This document shows positions 25,458 through 36,300 of a DNA stretch of 42,064 nt, piece by piece. Origin of the DNA: an uncultured bacterium (GTDB taxonomy: Bacteria; Acidobacteriota; Thermoanaerobaculia; Multivoradales; J023); the NCBI GenBank assembly GCA_937948815.1, contig CALFAM010000167.1:1-42064 (forward strand), in the 5' to 3' direction. The translations under genes were made by a program, and so were the position numbers. The stretch's first letter is position 1. Each line of letters opens with the position of its first letter. Below the pieces are notes generated by a model that was given only the letters and a program-made list of their open reading frames with translations, was not told where the DNA came from and ran no database searches.

Positions 25458-27353
25458 CTACGCCGTACGCCCCTGAGACGAGCAGAGCGTGGTTGCTCGT
25501 GAGTGTCGGCGTTGCTGCCACGCTTCCGCGCAGATGCATAGCCAGAGAACGAACAAGCGCGATTCGGACCAGTCGGCCACATCGGCCAAAGGCTTCTCGA
25601 GCAGCCAGGCGCGATCGACGAACCGTGGCCACAAGGCATCGGGGGATTGGAGCAGATCGCTGATGAATGCCCGTTCGGCGGCCACGCCGTGACGGAAGAG
25701 GGTCGCCATGCTGGTCTTGTCTTGGCGGCAGCGTACGAGCTCGGGAACACGGCCCGATAGCGCACGACGGACGATCGGTCGGCGATGGCCGGGGCGATCG
25801 AGCTGCGCCGCCGGAATCTGGAGCATGAACGTGAGCAGGCGTGCGTCACGCATGGGCAACCGAACCTCGACGCCGGCCCGCGCCGCATGCCACGACTCGT
25901 GGACGACACCTTGCGACGCGAGCGTTCCCAGCATCGCGCGCGCCTGAATCGGCCGCCGTGCCCAGGAAACGTCTCGTCCTTCCAAGGCGGGCAGCAGGGA
26001 TCGGCTCGCTTCGGTCAGCCAGGGCTGCGTGCGACGCGTGAGGCGGCGCCCTGCGGTCGCCGCAATCGAGGAGTTGTGGGCGTGCCGCGCGATCAGGTGC
26101 TGAGCCAGCGGCCCGGCAACGGCGTGACGCATCAGGGAGACCAACCCGGCTCGACGGGCATGGGTGAAGGCTCCGGTCGCGGCATGGCGCAGCCGCCCAT
26201 CGCGCAGCAGGGACCACAGGTTTCCCTCACTGCCCAAGAAGAGCTGGTCTCCGAACACACCGCTCAGGACCACCCGCGAGCCGGCTTGGGCCGCTTCGGT
26301 GTAGACGGCTTCGACCAGCCGACGGTAGCCATTTTCTTCCGGCGTGTTGGGATTCCGCGGCCAGCTTCCAGGCATCGACAGCGGCCAGCAACGGTCGCCG
26401 TTGACGATCCGGTGATCGAGTCCGAGTGCCGCCACCAGGGGCGCGCTCGCCCACCGTTCGTCACAGTCGGTATGGCGGTCGAACCCCCATGAAATCGCGA
26501 CTGGGCGAGTCGTCGTCTGGTACGCAGCCCCGGCGGCCATAGCGGCCGAGTCGAGCCCTCCCGAAAGCATCAGCGACGGTGGTTGAGAGGCCCGCAGCCG
26601 GCACGACATCGCCTGCTCCAGCAGGTCGAGATAGTGGTCGGCGTAGTCATCATCCGACCCGTAGCGCAGGCGCGGCAGCACCGAAGGCTGCCACCACGCC
26701 TCGAGCTTGCTCTTTTCGGCGCTGACAGCCAGGCAGTGGCCCGGTGGCACCTCCCGAACATGGCCGAAGAACGTCGCACCGGTCGCCGGCTCACTGGCAG
26801 CGAACATCGAAGCGAGGCGCTGGTCGTCGAGCCGATCGTCGACGGCTGGATGAGCGAGCACGGTCTGCGGCTCGGAGCCAACGACCAAGAGACGATCTGA
26901 CAGGTGGTAGAAGAGGCCTCGCCCACCGACCGCGTCGCGCCACAAGAACAGTCGGTCGCGCCAGCGATCGTAGAGCACGAGCGCCATCGGACCGACCAAG
27001 CGAGAGAGCCCACTGCTGCCCCAGGCCTCGTAGACCCGGAGCGCCAGACGTGCATCCGAGAGTTGCGTACGCGCGTCCGCGCCCAGTCGCAAGTCGGCGA
27101 TCAGCTCGTCTCGATTGTCGATGCGGCCGTCGATCATCAGGTGCAGAGAGCGGCCGTGGGTGCGAACAGGCTGGCGCTCGCCGAGCGCTTCCGGTGTCGT
27201 CCAGAAGCGAGCATGCAACAGCCCAACCGGCCCCCGCAGCAGCGACTCGGAACCGTCGATAGCCCGATGCGCCAGGGTTGCGGCCAACGGGGCGAGGTCA
27301 GCCTCGTCGACCGGCCTGCCGTCGCGGTGGTACAACGCGGCAAGCCCGCTCAA
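25458..27353 (-). CDS. Asparagine-synthetase-like lasso peptide cyclase
   Basis: This 631-aa enzyme has the two-domain AsnB layout. The N-terminal glutaminase-like domain begins SGLAALYHRDGRPVD, but the catalytic Cys2 is replaced by Ser. The synthetase domain has the ATP-pyrophosphatase loop SGGLDS at 264-269, plus VLSGVFGDQLFLG and a typical RLPMRDARLL region. Loss of Cys2 with an intact ATP loop is the usual state of lasso cyclases (C proteins), which adenylate the core Glu/Asp side chain before ring closure on Gly1. The adjacent precursor supports this over true asparagine synthesis. I place the start at TTG 27353, since GGGAGG lies 7 nt upstream and the protein then begins MSGLAALY like its family. 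The GTG at 27359 is only 1 nt from that site. It lies 43 nt after giant protein 2 and 24 nt before precursor 2. Confidence 0.85.
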   Translation of the reverse strand: MSGLAALYHRDGRPVDEADLAPLAATLAHRAIDGSESLLRGPVGLLHARFWTTPEALGERQPVRTHGRSLHLMIDGRIDNRDELIADLRLGADARTQLSDARLALRVYEAWGSSGLSRLVGPMALVLYDRWRDRLFLWRDAVGGRGLFYHLSDRLLVVGSEPQTVLAHPAVDDRLDDQRLASMFAASEPATGATFFGHVREVPPGHCLAVSAEKSKLEAWWQPSVLPRLRYGSDDDYADHYLDLLEQAMSCRLRASQPPSLMLSGGLDSAAMAAGAAYQTTTRPVAISWGFDRHTDCDERWASAPLVAALGLDHRIVNGDRCWPLSMPGSWPRNPNTPEENGYRRLVEAVYTEAAQAGSRVVLSGVFGDQLFLGSEGNLWSLLRDGRLRHAATGAFTHARRAGLVSLMRHAVAGPLAQHLIARHAHNSSIAATAGRRLTRRTQPWLTEASRSLLPALEGRDVSWARRPIQARAMLGTLASQGVVHESWHAARAGVEVRLPMRDARLLTFMLQIPAAQLDRPGHRRPIVRRALSGRVPELVRCRQDKTSMATLFRHGVAAERAFISDLLQSPDALWPRFVDRAWLLEKPLADVADWSESRLFVLWLCICAEAWQQRRHSRATTLCSSQGRTA

Positions 27354-27360
27354 CGCCACC

Positions 27361-27366
27361 CCTCCC
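27361..27366 (-). promoter_or_regulatory. Shine-Dalgarno site fixing the cyclase start
   Basis: GGGAGG on the minus strand is 7 nt from TTG 27353 and 1 nt from GTG 27359. Normal spacing and family alignment (MSG-x-A) both favour the TTG start. Confidence 0.65.
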
Positions 27367-27396
27367 TGCGAGCGTTTGCTCGCACACGCCTTCTGC

Positions 27397-30300
27397 TCAA
27401 GGTACGACCTCGAGCGTTGGATCGCCGAGCAGCGTCCAGCCGATCAGCACGTCGAGCAACCCATCGGTTCCGGCATCCTGGGCGAGATCGCGCTTGGCTT
27501 CGACCACGGCGTCACCCAGGCGACGCCCGGGCACCATCAACTCGGCGAACACCCGCAGACCAAGGCGCCGCTCGCTCTCCGCTGTGGTCAGGGTCGATGC
27601 GCCGAGCACTGCCGCCGCACCGCGATCTCCACTGGTCAGGAAACGATGGCCCAAGGTCTGGCTCGATGGCGACACGTAGTACGTGTTCCAGCAGCCCCAT
27701 TGGGTCACGACCGCAGGGCGGCCGACGTTGCCGAGTCCCAACGCATCCGTGGCCGTGAACAAGCCGGAGAAGCTCCACACGGTCGGTCCAGAGTGACCGA
27801 AGAAGCTGACCAGCGCAGCGCCCTGATCAAACTCATCGATCAGCTTGGTGCGCGCACCTGCGACTCCGAGATCATCGACGTAGGCACGTTCGACGCTCCA
27901 GTTCTCACCGAGTAGCGAAACCAATGCCTCACTGTCGCGGCGGAAGGAGTAGTCGCCTGGGCGGTCGAAGCCATCCGCGGCAAGGACCGCCGTCCGCACA
28001 GGCGTCGCGACCGCGTACGCCAGGGTCTTGGCCACGATGCTGTCGAGCTCTTCACGGGTTCGCGCCGGGAAGCGTCCGACCGCGATTTCGGGAACGGCAT
28101 CTCCGTCCAGATCACCGAAGAGGCTGTCCGCGGGGGCGAACCGCACGATGTCGTCGGTCTGGGCGTAGAGCGTCGGCACGAAGCTCAGCGAGCCGGTGCC
28201 ACCAAAGTCTCGGTAGTCGTAGGTATCGGAACCGACCAGCAACACGTAGCGCGTGCGGAGCTCGTTTGCGGCCTCCGCCACGAAAGCGCGTATCGCTTCG
28301 GGGTCGAAGACACCGTGGCTGTAGCGGCCGAAGACCTCGGCCACATCCACGACGCGTACCGTCAGCCCTTGCGCCTGGCGCGCGGCCACCAACGGCGCCA
28401 AGCCATCGATGAAGTCCCCGTGCGAGATGATCAACAGCTCGGCCGGACCGACCAACAGATCATCACCCGTCCGGGCCGGCACGACCTTGGGCGAGCGCGC
28501 CTGGTCGAGCGTCGTGACCACGTAGCGTGCGATCTGCCCGCGAGACGTTCCGGGCACCGCGGCAATATAGCCGGCCGGGCCGAAGGCCCCGACCGGGTCG
28601 CTGAGCCGACGCGTGCCGTGGAAATCCTCGACCCAGATGACGACATCATCACTCGTCAAGCCTCGAACCGCCAGACTGCCGCCGTCGAGGGTCACGTCGA
28701 GCAAGCCGTCGCGCGCCACGGTCGCCCGGGGATACCGCAGGCTGAAGCCCTCGAAGTAAACCAGGTCGATCGGCACGCCCGTGTCGTGGGGCAGGATGAT
28801 CTCGAGCACGTCGGAGCCGTCTCCGGCGAGCAGAGAATCATCGATCTCGAAGGCGTAGGACCGTGCGGTCAGGCCGTCGAAGACGTCATCGGCCATGGGT
28901 ACGCCATTGACCTCGACGACCACGTGGTGATCCCCGGCCTGCGGCCAGTTGGTGACACCCCAGACATCGACCTGCATCGACACCTGGCCCGTCCCCGGCT
29001 GCCAGTCGTCGAGGGTCAGCGGGAAGCTGATCGAGACCGGACCGGAGCTGGCCCGCATCGTCGTATCGAACCACGGATCGCCATTCGGCGAGCCGAAGCT
29101 ATAGGAACGCTGGCGGGCGAAGCGGTCGGTCTCGAGGTACGCCGGAACCGGTCGTTCGACGACCTCTCCAGCAACCGCGGTCGCGGTTTCGATGACCTGC
29201 CCACTGTCGGTCGAAAGGCGGTAGACCTCGGTGTCGGTGTAGAGATCGTCACGGCCCTCGGCCACCCACTCGATCACCGAGCCTGGCCCGAAGACTCCCG
29301 GACCGTCGATGAAGCGCGGCACGGCTGAGCCACCCCGCGTCAGGGAGATGGCGCCGGCTCGCCGACCCGCGAGATCGAGCCCTGCGGCGGCGATTTCCTC
29401 GTAGGTCACCCGGTAGAGCCCCGGCTCGCTGACCAGCAGATCGACCGCGTCGAGAACCAGTGACTTGCTGCGCAGTGCCGCATCGCGGGTTCGGCGAATC
29501 TCTCGCTGCGCCTGCTCGTGCGCCGCGCGCACACCCGACCAGTCGATCGGCTCGGTCCGAATCGGCTCACCGTGGATCTCGAAGGGGGTGAACGGTCCAT
29601 GGAAGCGCGACCGACCGCGCAGGTCGACATCTTCGACCAGGTAGGCATCGCCGAGACCGTCCGCCGACTCGTAGTGATAGCGCTGCGGAATCACCGAATC
29701 GACCACGCGGGAATCCACCATCTCGCCGTTGATGCGGCTCCAGCGATCAGACGCCTTCTCGTAGCGGTAGAGGTGGAATCCGAGGTTGCCGACTTCGGTC
29801 TCGGTCTCCCAGGTGAACGTCTGACCGTCGGTCTCGAAGTAGGCCAGGGTCACCGGATTGGTGATGACGCCACCGTCGAAGAAGCCGAAGTCGTTGTCCA
29901 CCGAGTCAGCCCCCGCCAGGGTCACCGGCTGCACGCCACCCGTCGTGGTCTGGGTCGTCTGGCGGAAGCCATCGACCGGCGAACCGCTGCCGACCACCTC
30001 GACCACGTAGTCACCATCCGGCAGGTCGAGGAAGGCGTAGTCGCCATTGACGTCAGTGGTCGTGGTGCCGATGAAGACCGCCGAACCGCCGACCACGCGG
30101 AAGAGATTGACCGTGACGCCCTCCACCGGCAGCTCGTCAGGCTGGTCGTAGTCGCCATCTTCGTTGGCGTCTTCGAAGACCGTGCCCAGGATGTCGTTGC
30201 CAGCCCCAGGAGCCACGAAGTAGCCGAAGTCCGCCGTCTCGTTGCTCGGCGCCGCGTCGGTCAGGGTCACGGCATAGGGATCGACCTGACTGGTGTTGTC

Positions 30301-33300
30301 AACGCCCGGCATACCGCCGTTCGTCAGGGTGAAGCCGTCCACCACGCCAGCCGTGTCCGTGACATCGACGATGTAGTCACCCGGAACCAGGCCGGTGAAC
30401 TCGTACTCGCCGTTGGCGTTGGTCGTCTCCGTGCGCAGGAGATTGTCGACGCCCGGCGTGATCGCGCCGTCGCCGTTGACGTCGAGCCAGAGGTCGACGG
30501 TAACGCCCTGGAGACCGCCCTCCCCGCTGTCGAGAATGCCGTCACCATCGAGGTCACGCCACACCAGGCTGCCGATCGAGCCGATGCCGCCCGAGGGCGC
30601 ATAGCCGAAGTCCGCGGCATCGAAGTCCTGACCTGCGGCCAGCATGATCGTGCCGACCGGCGGCGAAGACAGGTTGAGTCCGGCCAGAACGCCGCCGATG
30701 TCGCTGACCGCGACGGTGTAGTCACCGGCCGGAACGCCCGTGAAGTCATAGTTGCCCTGATCATCCGTGACGGCCGTGGCGATGATCACGCCGCCCGCGT
30801 CGAGCAGGTTGACGGTGACCCCTTCGATCCCCGGCTCGCCAGCGTTCTCGACGCCGTCGCCGTTCTCGTCCAGCCAAATCGTGTCGCCGATCGAGCCGAA
30901 GGTACCGCCGTCGAAACCCCAGTCCAGGAAGTAGTAGTCCGAGCCAGCCTCGACATCGAGTTGGTACGTCACGTCGCCGTTGGTCGGCGTGGTGTTGACG
31001 CCGGCCGGCAAGGTGCTGGTCTGGACGGTGGCGAAGTACTCACCCGGCGCCAAGCCCGGCAGCAGCCAGGTTCCGTCGGGGCCGGTGGTCACGGTGAAGT
31101 TGCCCGACGGGCCACTGACCACCACATCGACACCCGGAATTCCCAGCTCGCCCGGGTCCTGCACACCGTTGCCGTCGAGGTCGTACCAGACGGTATCTCC
31201 AAGCGCGCTGCCGACGTTCGCGACGTAGCCAAAGTCGGCATCGTCGAAGTCTTCGCCTTCGGACAGCGGGATCACCCCAGACGGGTCGACTCCGACCGGA
31301 TACGTGGTCTCGGCAAAGCCTGTGGGCAGTGTCGTCTCGTCGACGTCGACGAAGTAGTTGCCCGGCGCCAGGTCCGGGAAGACATAGCCGCCGTCAGCAT
31401 CGGTCACTGTGGTGCCCACGAGGACGTCGTCGCCACCACCGATAACACCGTCGGGGCCGGCGTCGAAGAGCTCGAGGGTAACCCCGGAAAGGCCTGGCTC
31501 GGACGCTCCTTGGGTGCCGTCACGATCGGAATCCAGCCACAGCACATCGCCGATCGAAGCGGTGTCGGGATTGCGTGCATAGCCGAAGTCGATGTCCATC
31601 ACATCCGCGCCGGCGATGGTGACCGGCAGGGCGTCGAGCCCGGATGTGAGCTGGTAGTTCTCGAGCACACCAGCCTGATCCGTGACCGCCACCGTGTAGT
31701 CGCCGTCCGCCAGGTCCGGGAAGCTGTAGTTGCCCGAGCCGTCGGTCGTCGTGGTCGCGATCACCGTGCCGCTCGCATCGATCAAGTCGACCGTGACACC
31801 GGCGAACCCGGGCTCACCACCTTCTTCGAGACCATCGGCATCGAGATCCTCGAACACCGTGCCCGAGAGGTCGGGCAAGCTGCTGTTCTGGTAGCCGAAG
31901 TCGAGACTCAGGTCACTCTGGCCGAGCTCGAGGGTCACACTCGACTGGCTGTCCGCCGTGGCATCGGGGTCACCGGTGAGCGCATAGCCCGCCGGCAGGG
32001 TCGAGACGTCGACCCGCACGGTGTACTCGTCGGGCGACAGCCCTTCGAACCCGTAGTTGCCAGCGGCGTCGGTCGTCGTAGTGCCGATGACCACGCCATT
32101 GCGATCGAGCAGCTCGACCGTGACGCCAGGCAAGCCGGTCTCACCCGGATCCTGCACGCCGTCGCCGTTGGCGTCGTTCCAGATGCGATCGCCCAAGGTA
32201 CCGATCGCGTTGTAGCCGAAGTTGACGCCCGAGACGTCCGCGGCGGTAATCGTCACCGGCAGCTGACGATTCTGGGCCGGGGTGGTGGTGCCACCGAGGC
32301 CGACCAGCGCGCCGCCATTGTCCGACACCGAGAGCGTGTACGAGCCCGGCGGCAGGCCACCGAATTCGACCGTGCCGTCGGCAGCCGAGATCGCAGTCGC
32401 GATGATGTTGCCGCTGCCGTCGAGGAGATCCACTGACACTCCTTCGAGGCGTGGCTCGTCAGCGTCGAGGGCGCCATCGCCATCAAGGTCGAGCCAGAAC
32501 ACGTCGTCGACCGAGAAGGTGCCGGCCGGGTTGGTGTAGCCGAAGTCGACATCGAGCACGGTCGCGCCCGCACCGACTGTCACCGGTGCGCTGATCGGTC
32601 CACCTTCGCTCTGCGGCCCGGTGGTGGCGGTGAATCCTTCGAGCGAGCCACCGACGCCGAGCTCCGGCGCGGCGATCCGCACGGTGTACTCGCCCGGTGC
32701 TACGCCAGCAAAGAGGTAGAAGCCGTCGCTGCCGGTGGTCGTCGTCGCGACCACGGCACCCGTACTGTCGACCAGTTCCATGTCGACCCCGCCGAGGCCG
32801 ATTTCACCCGCATCCTGGGCGCCGTCGCCATCCGCGTCGGACCAGACGAAGTCACCGATGATCGCGGCGTTGGGATCGGCGTTGCGGTAGCCGAAGTCGA
32901 CGTCGAGAATCTCCTCCTCAGCCGTGATGATCACCACGCTGCTCGGATCCGAGGTACCCGGCGAAGCCGCCAGACCACTCGGCAGGGTGGCGTCGTCAAC
33001 CGCCACGAAGTAGTCGCCCGGAGAGAGACGGTCGAAGAGATAGTTACCGTTGGCGTCGGTCGTCGCCGTGCCGATCAGCACGTCGTTGCCGCCACCGGGC
33101 ACGCCGTCGGGCCCCGGATCGAAGAGCTGCACCGTGACGTTGGCGAGACCTGGCTCGCCAAGGTCCTGCACGCCGTCACCGTCGACATCGAGCCAGACCC
33201 GATCACCGATCACGCCGCCTCGCGAAACCGGGTCGACCACGGTCGCGACGACCGGGAAGGGCTGCTGAATGCTCGATGCGAAGGCCGTATTGACCACGGC

Positions 33301-36300
33301 CGTGGTGTTGATGTCGAGCGGATCCGAAACCTGAACCTGGTAGGTGATGGTCATCGCCTGCGCCGGCTGCAGCTCGAATGCATCCGGCGCGAGGACCAGG
33401 TTGCCGGGGATTCCATCGAGCAGCGGATTGATCGCTGCGGCGCCGTTGGTCTTCACCTGGGAAACCGAGGACTCTCCACGGACCACGAGCTGGCTGCGCA
33501 AGTAGGTGCCGTCGTCGGCGCCAACGAAGGTGTCGCAGACTTCGAGATTCCAGGTTCCAGACGGGTTCTCACCGAAGAACGGGCTGAAAGCGTTGCTGGG
33601 CCGGACCTCACGGTCGAAGAAAGGCGCCGCCGTGTTGTCGGCGTTGCCATCATCGAGGCGGCCCGGAACACCGTCGACCAAGCGGACGTCGTAGTTGTCG
33701 TCGCCGTCGGCACCCGAGGTCGCGATGAGGGTCACGCGGGTTCCCGTCGGCGACTCGAGCACGATCTGTATGTCGCCACGGAAGGCATGGTCCGCGGAGA
33801 AACCGAGCTCGACAGCGGTCAAGGCGAAGGTGTCGGTGACCGCGAAGGTGCGGACCAACGGCGTGGTGCACGGTGTCGTCGCACCGAGCACGCCCGTCGT
33901 CGTGTTGTCGTAGGTCGAGCTCAGCAGGCCGACCACGAAGCCGGAAACGGAAGTGCTCTCGGCTACGTACGACGTGCCGGCGGGCAAGGCATCTTCGACC
34001 TTGAGGCCGCGGTGAATCACACCAGCCGTGTTGGTGACCGACAACGTATAGGTGACGACGTCGCCAGGCTGCAGATCGCCCACCGCGTCCGAAACCTTGG
34101 TGAGCATCAACTCGGGGTCGCCCACCGGTACATCCGTGGTGTCGGTCTCGACGTCGGGTCCGGCCCGCACCTCGACCACGTTGGCCAAAGCGTCGACGCC
34201 ACCCGGGAAGGGATCGTCGACGATCGCGTTGAAGGTCACGACCACCACCTGATCGAGGACCAGGGCGCCGAGAGAGATCCCGCCCTCGTCGAGCGGGAAC
34301 ACCGTGGCGCCGACGGTGTCGTCGGCGAAGGCCGCTCCGTCGACCTCCGTGGTTCCAGGCACGTAGTCGACGTTCGGATCGAGGCCGGTGTCTTCGAGCT
34401 CGGCGGTCGGAATCACTGCGTCGGAGACGTTGGTCACGGTGATCGTGTATTGAATGGTCTCGCCAGGATCGATCCCGCCATCGCCATCGATGTCGTCGAC
34501 CAACACGCCTTCCTTGATCACCCGCACACGGGTGATCGGCAGGACCGTCGTGCCGAGGTCGAGACCAGGCGCGGCACCGCTGGCGGTGACCGGATCCTGG
34601 CCCCAGGCCGCGGTGATCAACGTGCCGTCGAGGGTGTAGATGCGCGCACCGCTCTGGTCGCCGTCACCGGTGTCGAATAGCTTCACCGACTCCAGGTTGT
34701 TGATCGGTACGAGCTGGTCGTAGCGATTCCCTTCGCTGTCGATCAAGGCACCCGTGGTCGGGTCGCCGTCGAAGTCGACGAAGAGGTCGGTGGCCGCCGT
34801 TGCGGTCACCCAGATCGGACTGCCGTTCTCGGTCGGGTTGGTCGCCGAGGTCGGATCGCGTCCCGGTGCCCAACCGACCACGAGCGTGGTGGTCAGATTC
34901 TCCTCGGGCAGCATCGCGAAGCCCCAGTCGTGGCCCGTGTCGTCGATGTCGGTGGCCGTCAGTGCGAGGAAGGACTCATTCGAAGCCGTGAAGAAGTGTC
35001 CGCCTGAATCCACCGGCATGGTGAACTCCGAGACACCGCCAGCCGGTACCGAAACGGTGCCGCTGACGATCGCGGCAGCACCCGTGATCTGTTCGAGATC
35101 GAGCCGGGCGCGCAAGAAGTTGCCATCATCGGCCCCCGCGAACACGTCGCAGATCTCGAGGTTCCAGGTGCCAGACGGATTCTCGCCGGCGAAGACTCCG
35201 AGGCTGTTCGACGGCGCGGCCAGGCGGTCGTAGAACGGCGCCGCGGTGTTGTCCGGACCGCCGTCGTCGATGGCGTTGGTCGACGCACCATCGAGAAGCA
35301 GATCGTAGTTGTCGTCGCCATCGCCACCATTGCTGGCGATCGCCACCACGCGCGTGCCGGCCGGCGACTCCAGGGTCACCTGGATGTCTCCGCGGAAGGC
35401 GTGGTTGGCGACGAAGCCGAGCTCCACGCCCGCCACCTCATTCGCCGAAGCAACATTGAAGGTGCGCACCAGGGGTGCCGCGCAGGTCGTGGCGCCGTCG
35501 ACGACACCGGCGGTGGTGTTCTCGAAGCTGGTGGTGGCGGTCGGGGTCTGGAGGGTCTCGTGCGTGACCGTGATCGCGCTGGTGCCGGGGTTGTAGAGCA
35601 GCACCGCGGTCGGCGTGCCGTCCGACGCCGAGCCCACTGAGTTGTAGTAGCTGTCACTCCATTGCTCGAGCGGCACGAGGCTGTACCAGCGTCCAGCAAA
35701 GTTGGAGTTGCGGTCACCCGTCAGGAGATGAACCTGAACTGGATCGGACGAAGTGAAAGATGCGCCCGTGACGACGTCGAGAATCAAGGTGTTCTCACCA
35801 GGGCCGAGGCGACGGACCTCATCGACGATATCGTCACCGTCCAGGTCGATCTCGAGAACGGCACCGAACTCGGAGGCCGACACCGAGGCGGTCACGAGCT
35901 CGAAGGCGTTGTCGGGGAGATTCTCGCCGATCGGGGCTTCGAACTTCGTCCCCCAGTCGACGGTCGGGAAGACTTCGACCGCGCCAGCGAGCAAGGTGCC
36001 TTCTTGAAGGCGCCAACCGGCCCGGGTGACCGCCACCTGATTGGAGGCGCCCACCCGGTCCCGGGCGTCGAACAAGATGACAGCCGGGTCGCGCGGGTTG
36101 GCGGGGACATCGTTCTCGAGCACCGAGAAGTCACCCGCATCGAGGTTGATGATCTGGGTCGTCACCTGAACCGGGTTGGTGAGGTCGAGCTCGAAGCCGT
36201 CTTCCCAGTGGTCGTAGGTGATCACGGTGCCGTCGGCGATCGACGAGATCGAGATCACGGTGCGCACCGTGTCCGATGCCGGCGGCGTCGGCGCGGCCGC

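Noticed and set aside
25458..27353. True asparagine synthetase (asnB)
   Set aside because: The glutaminase Cys2 is missing and a lasso-type precursor lies 24 nt downstream, so a lasso-cyclase role fits better.
29518..32436. 972-residue open frame on the plus strand opposite giant protein 2
   Set aside because: It runs antisense through the SdrD repeats. High GC and repeated codon patterns keep the reverse frame open; the product is repetitive, without known domains, and has no ribosome site.
18240..33222. CRISPR-like or transposon repeats in the giant genes
   Set aside because: The periodicity is about 330 bp, in frame and protein-level (SdrD_B units), with no short identical repeats, spacers or terminal inverted repeats.
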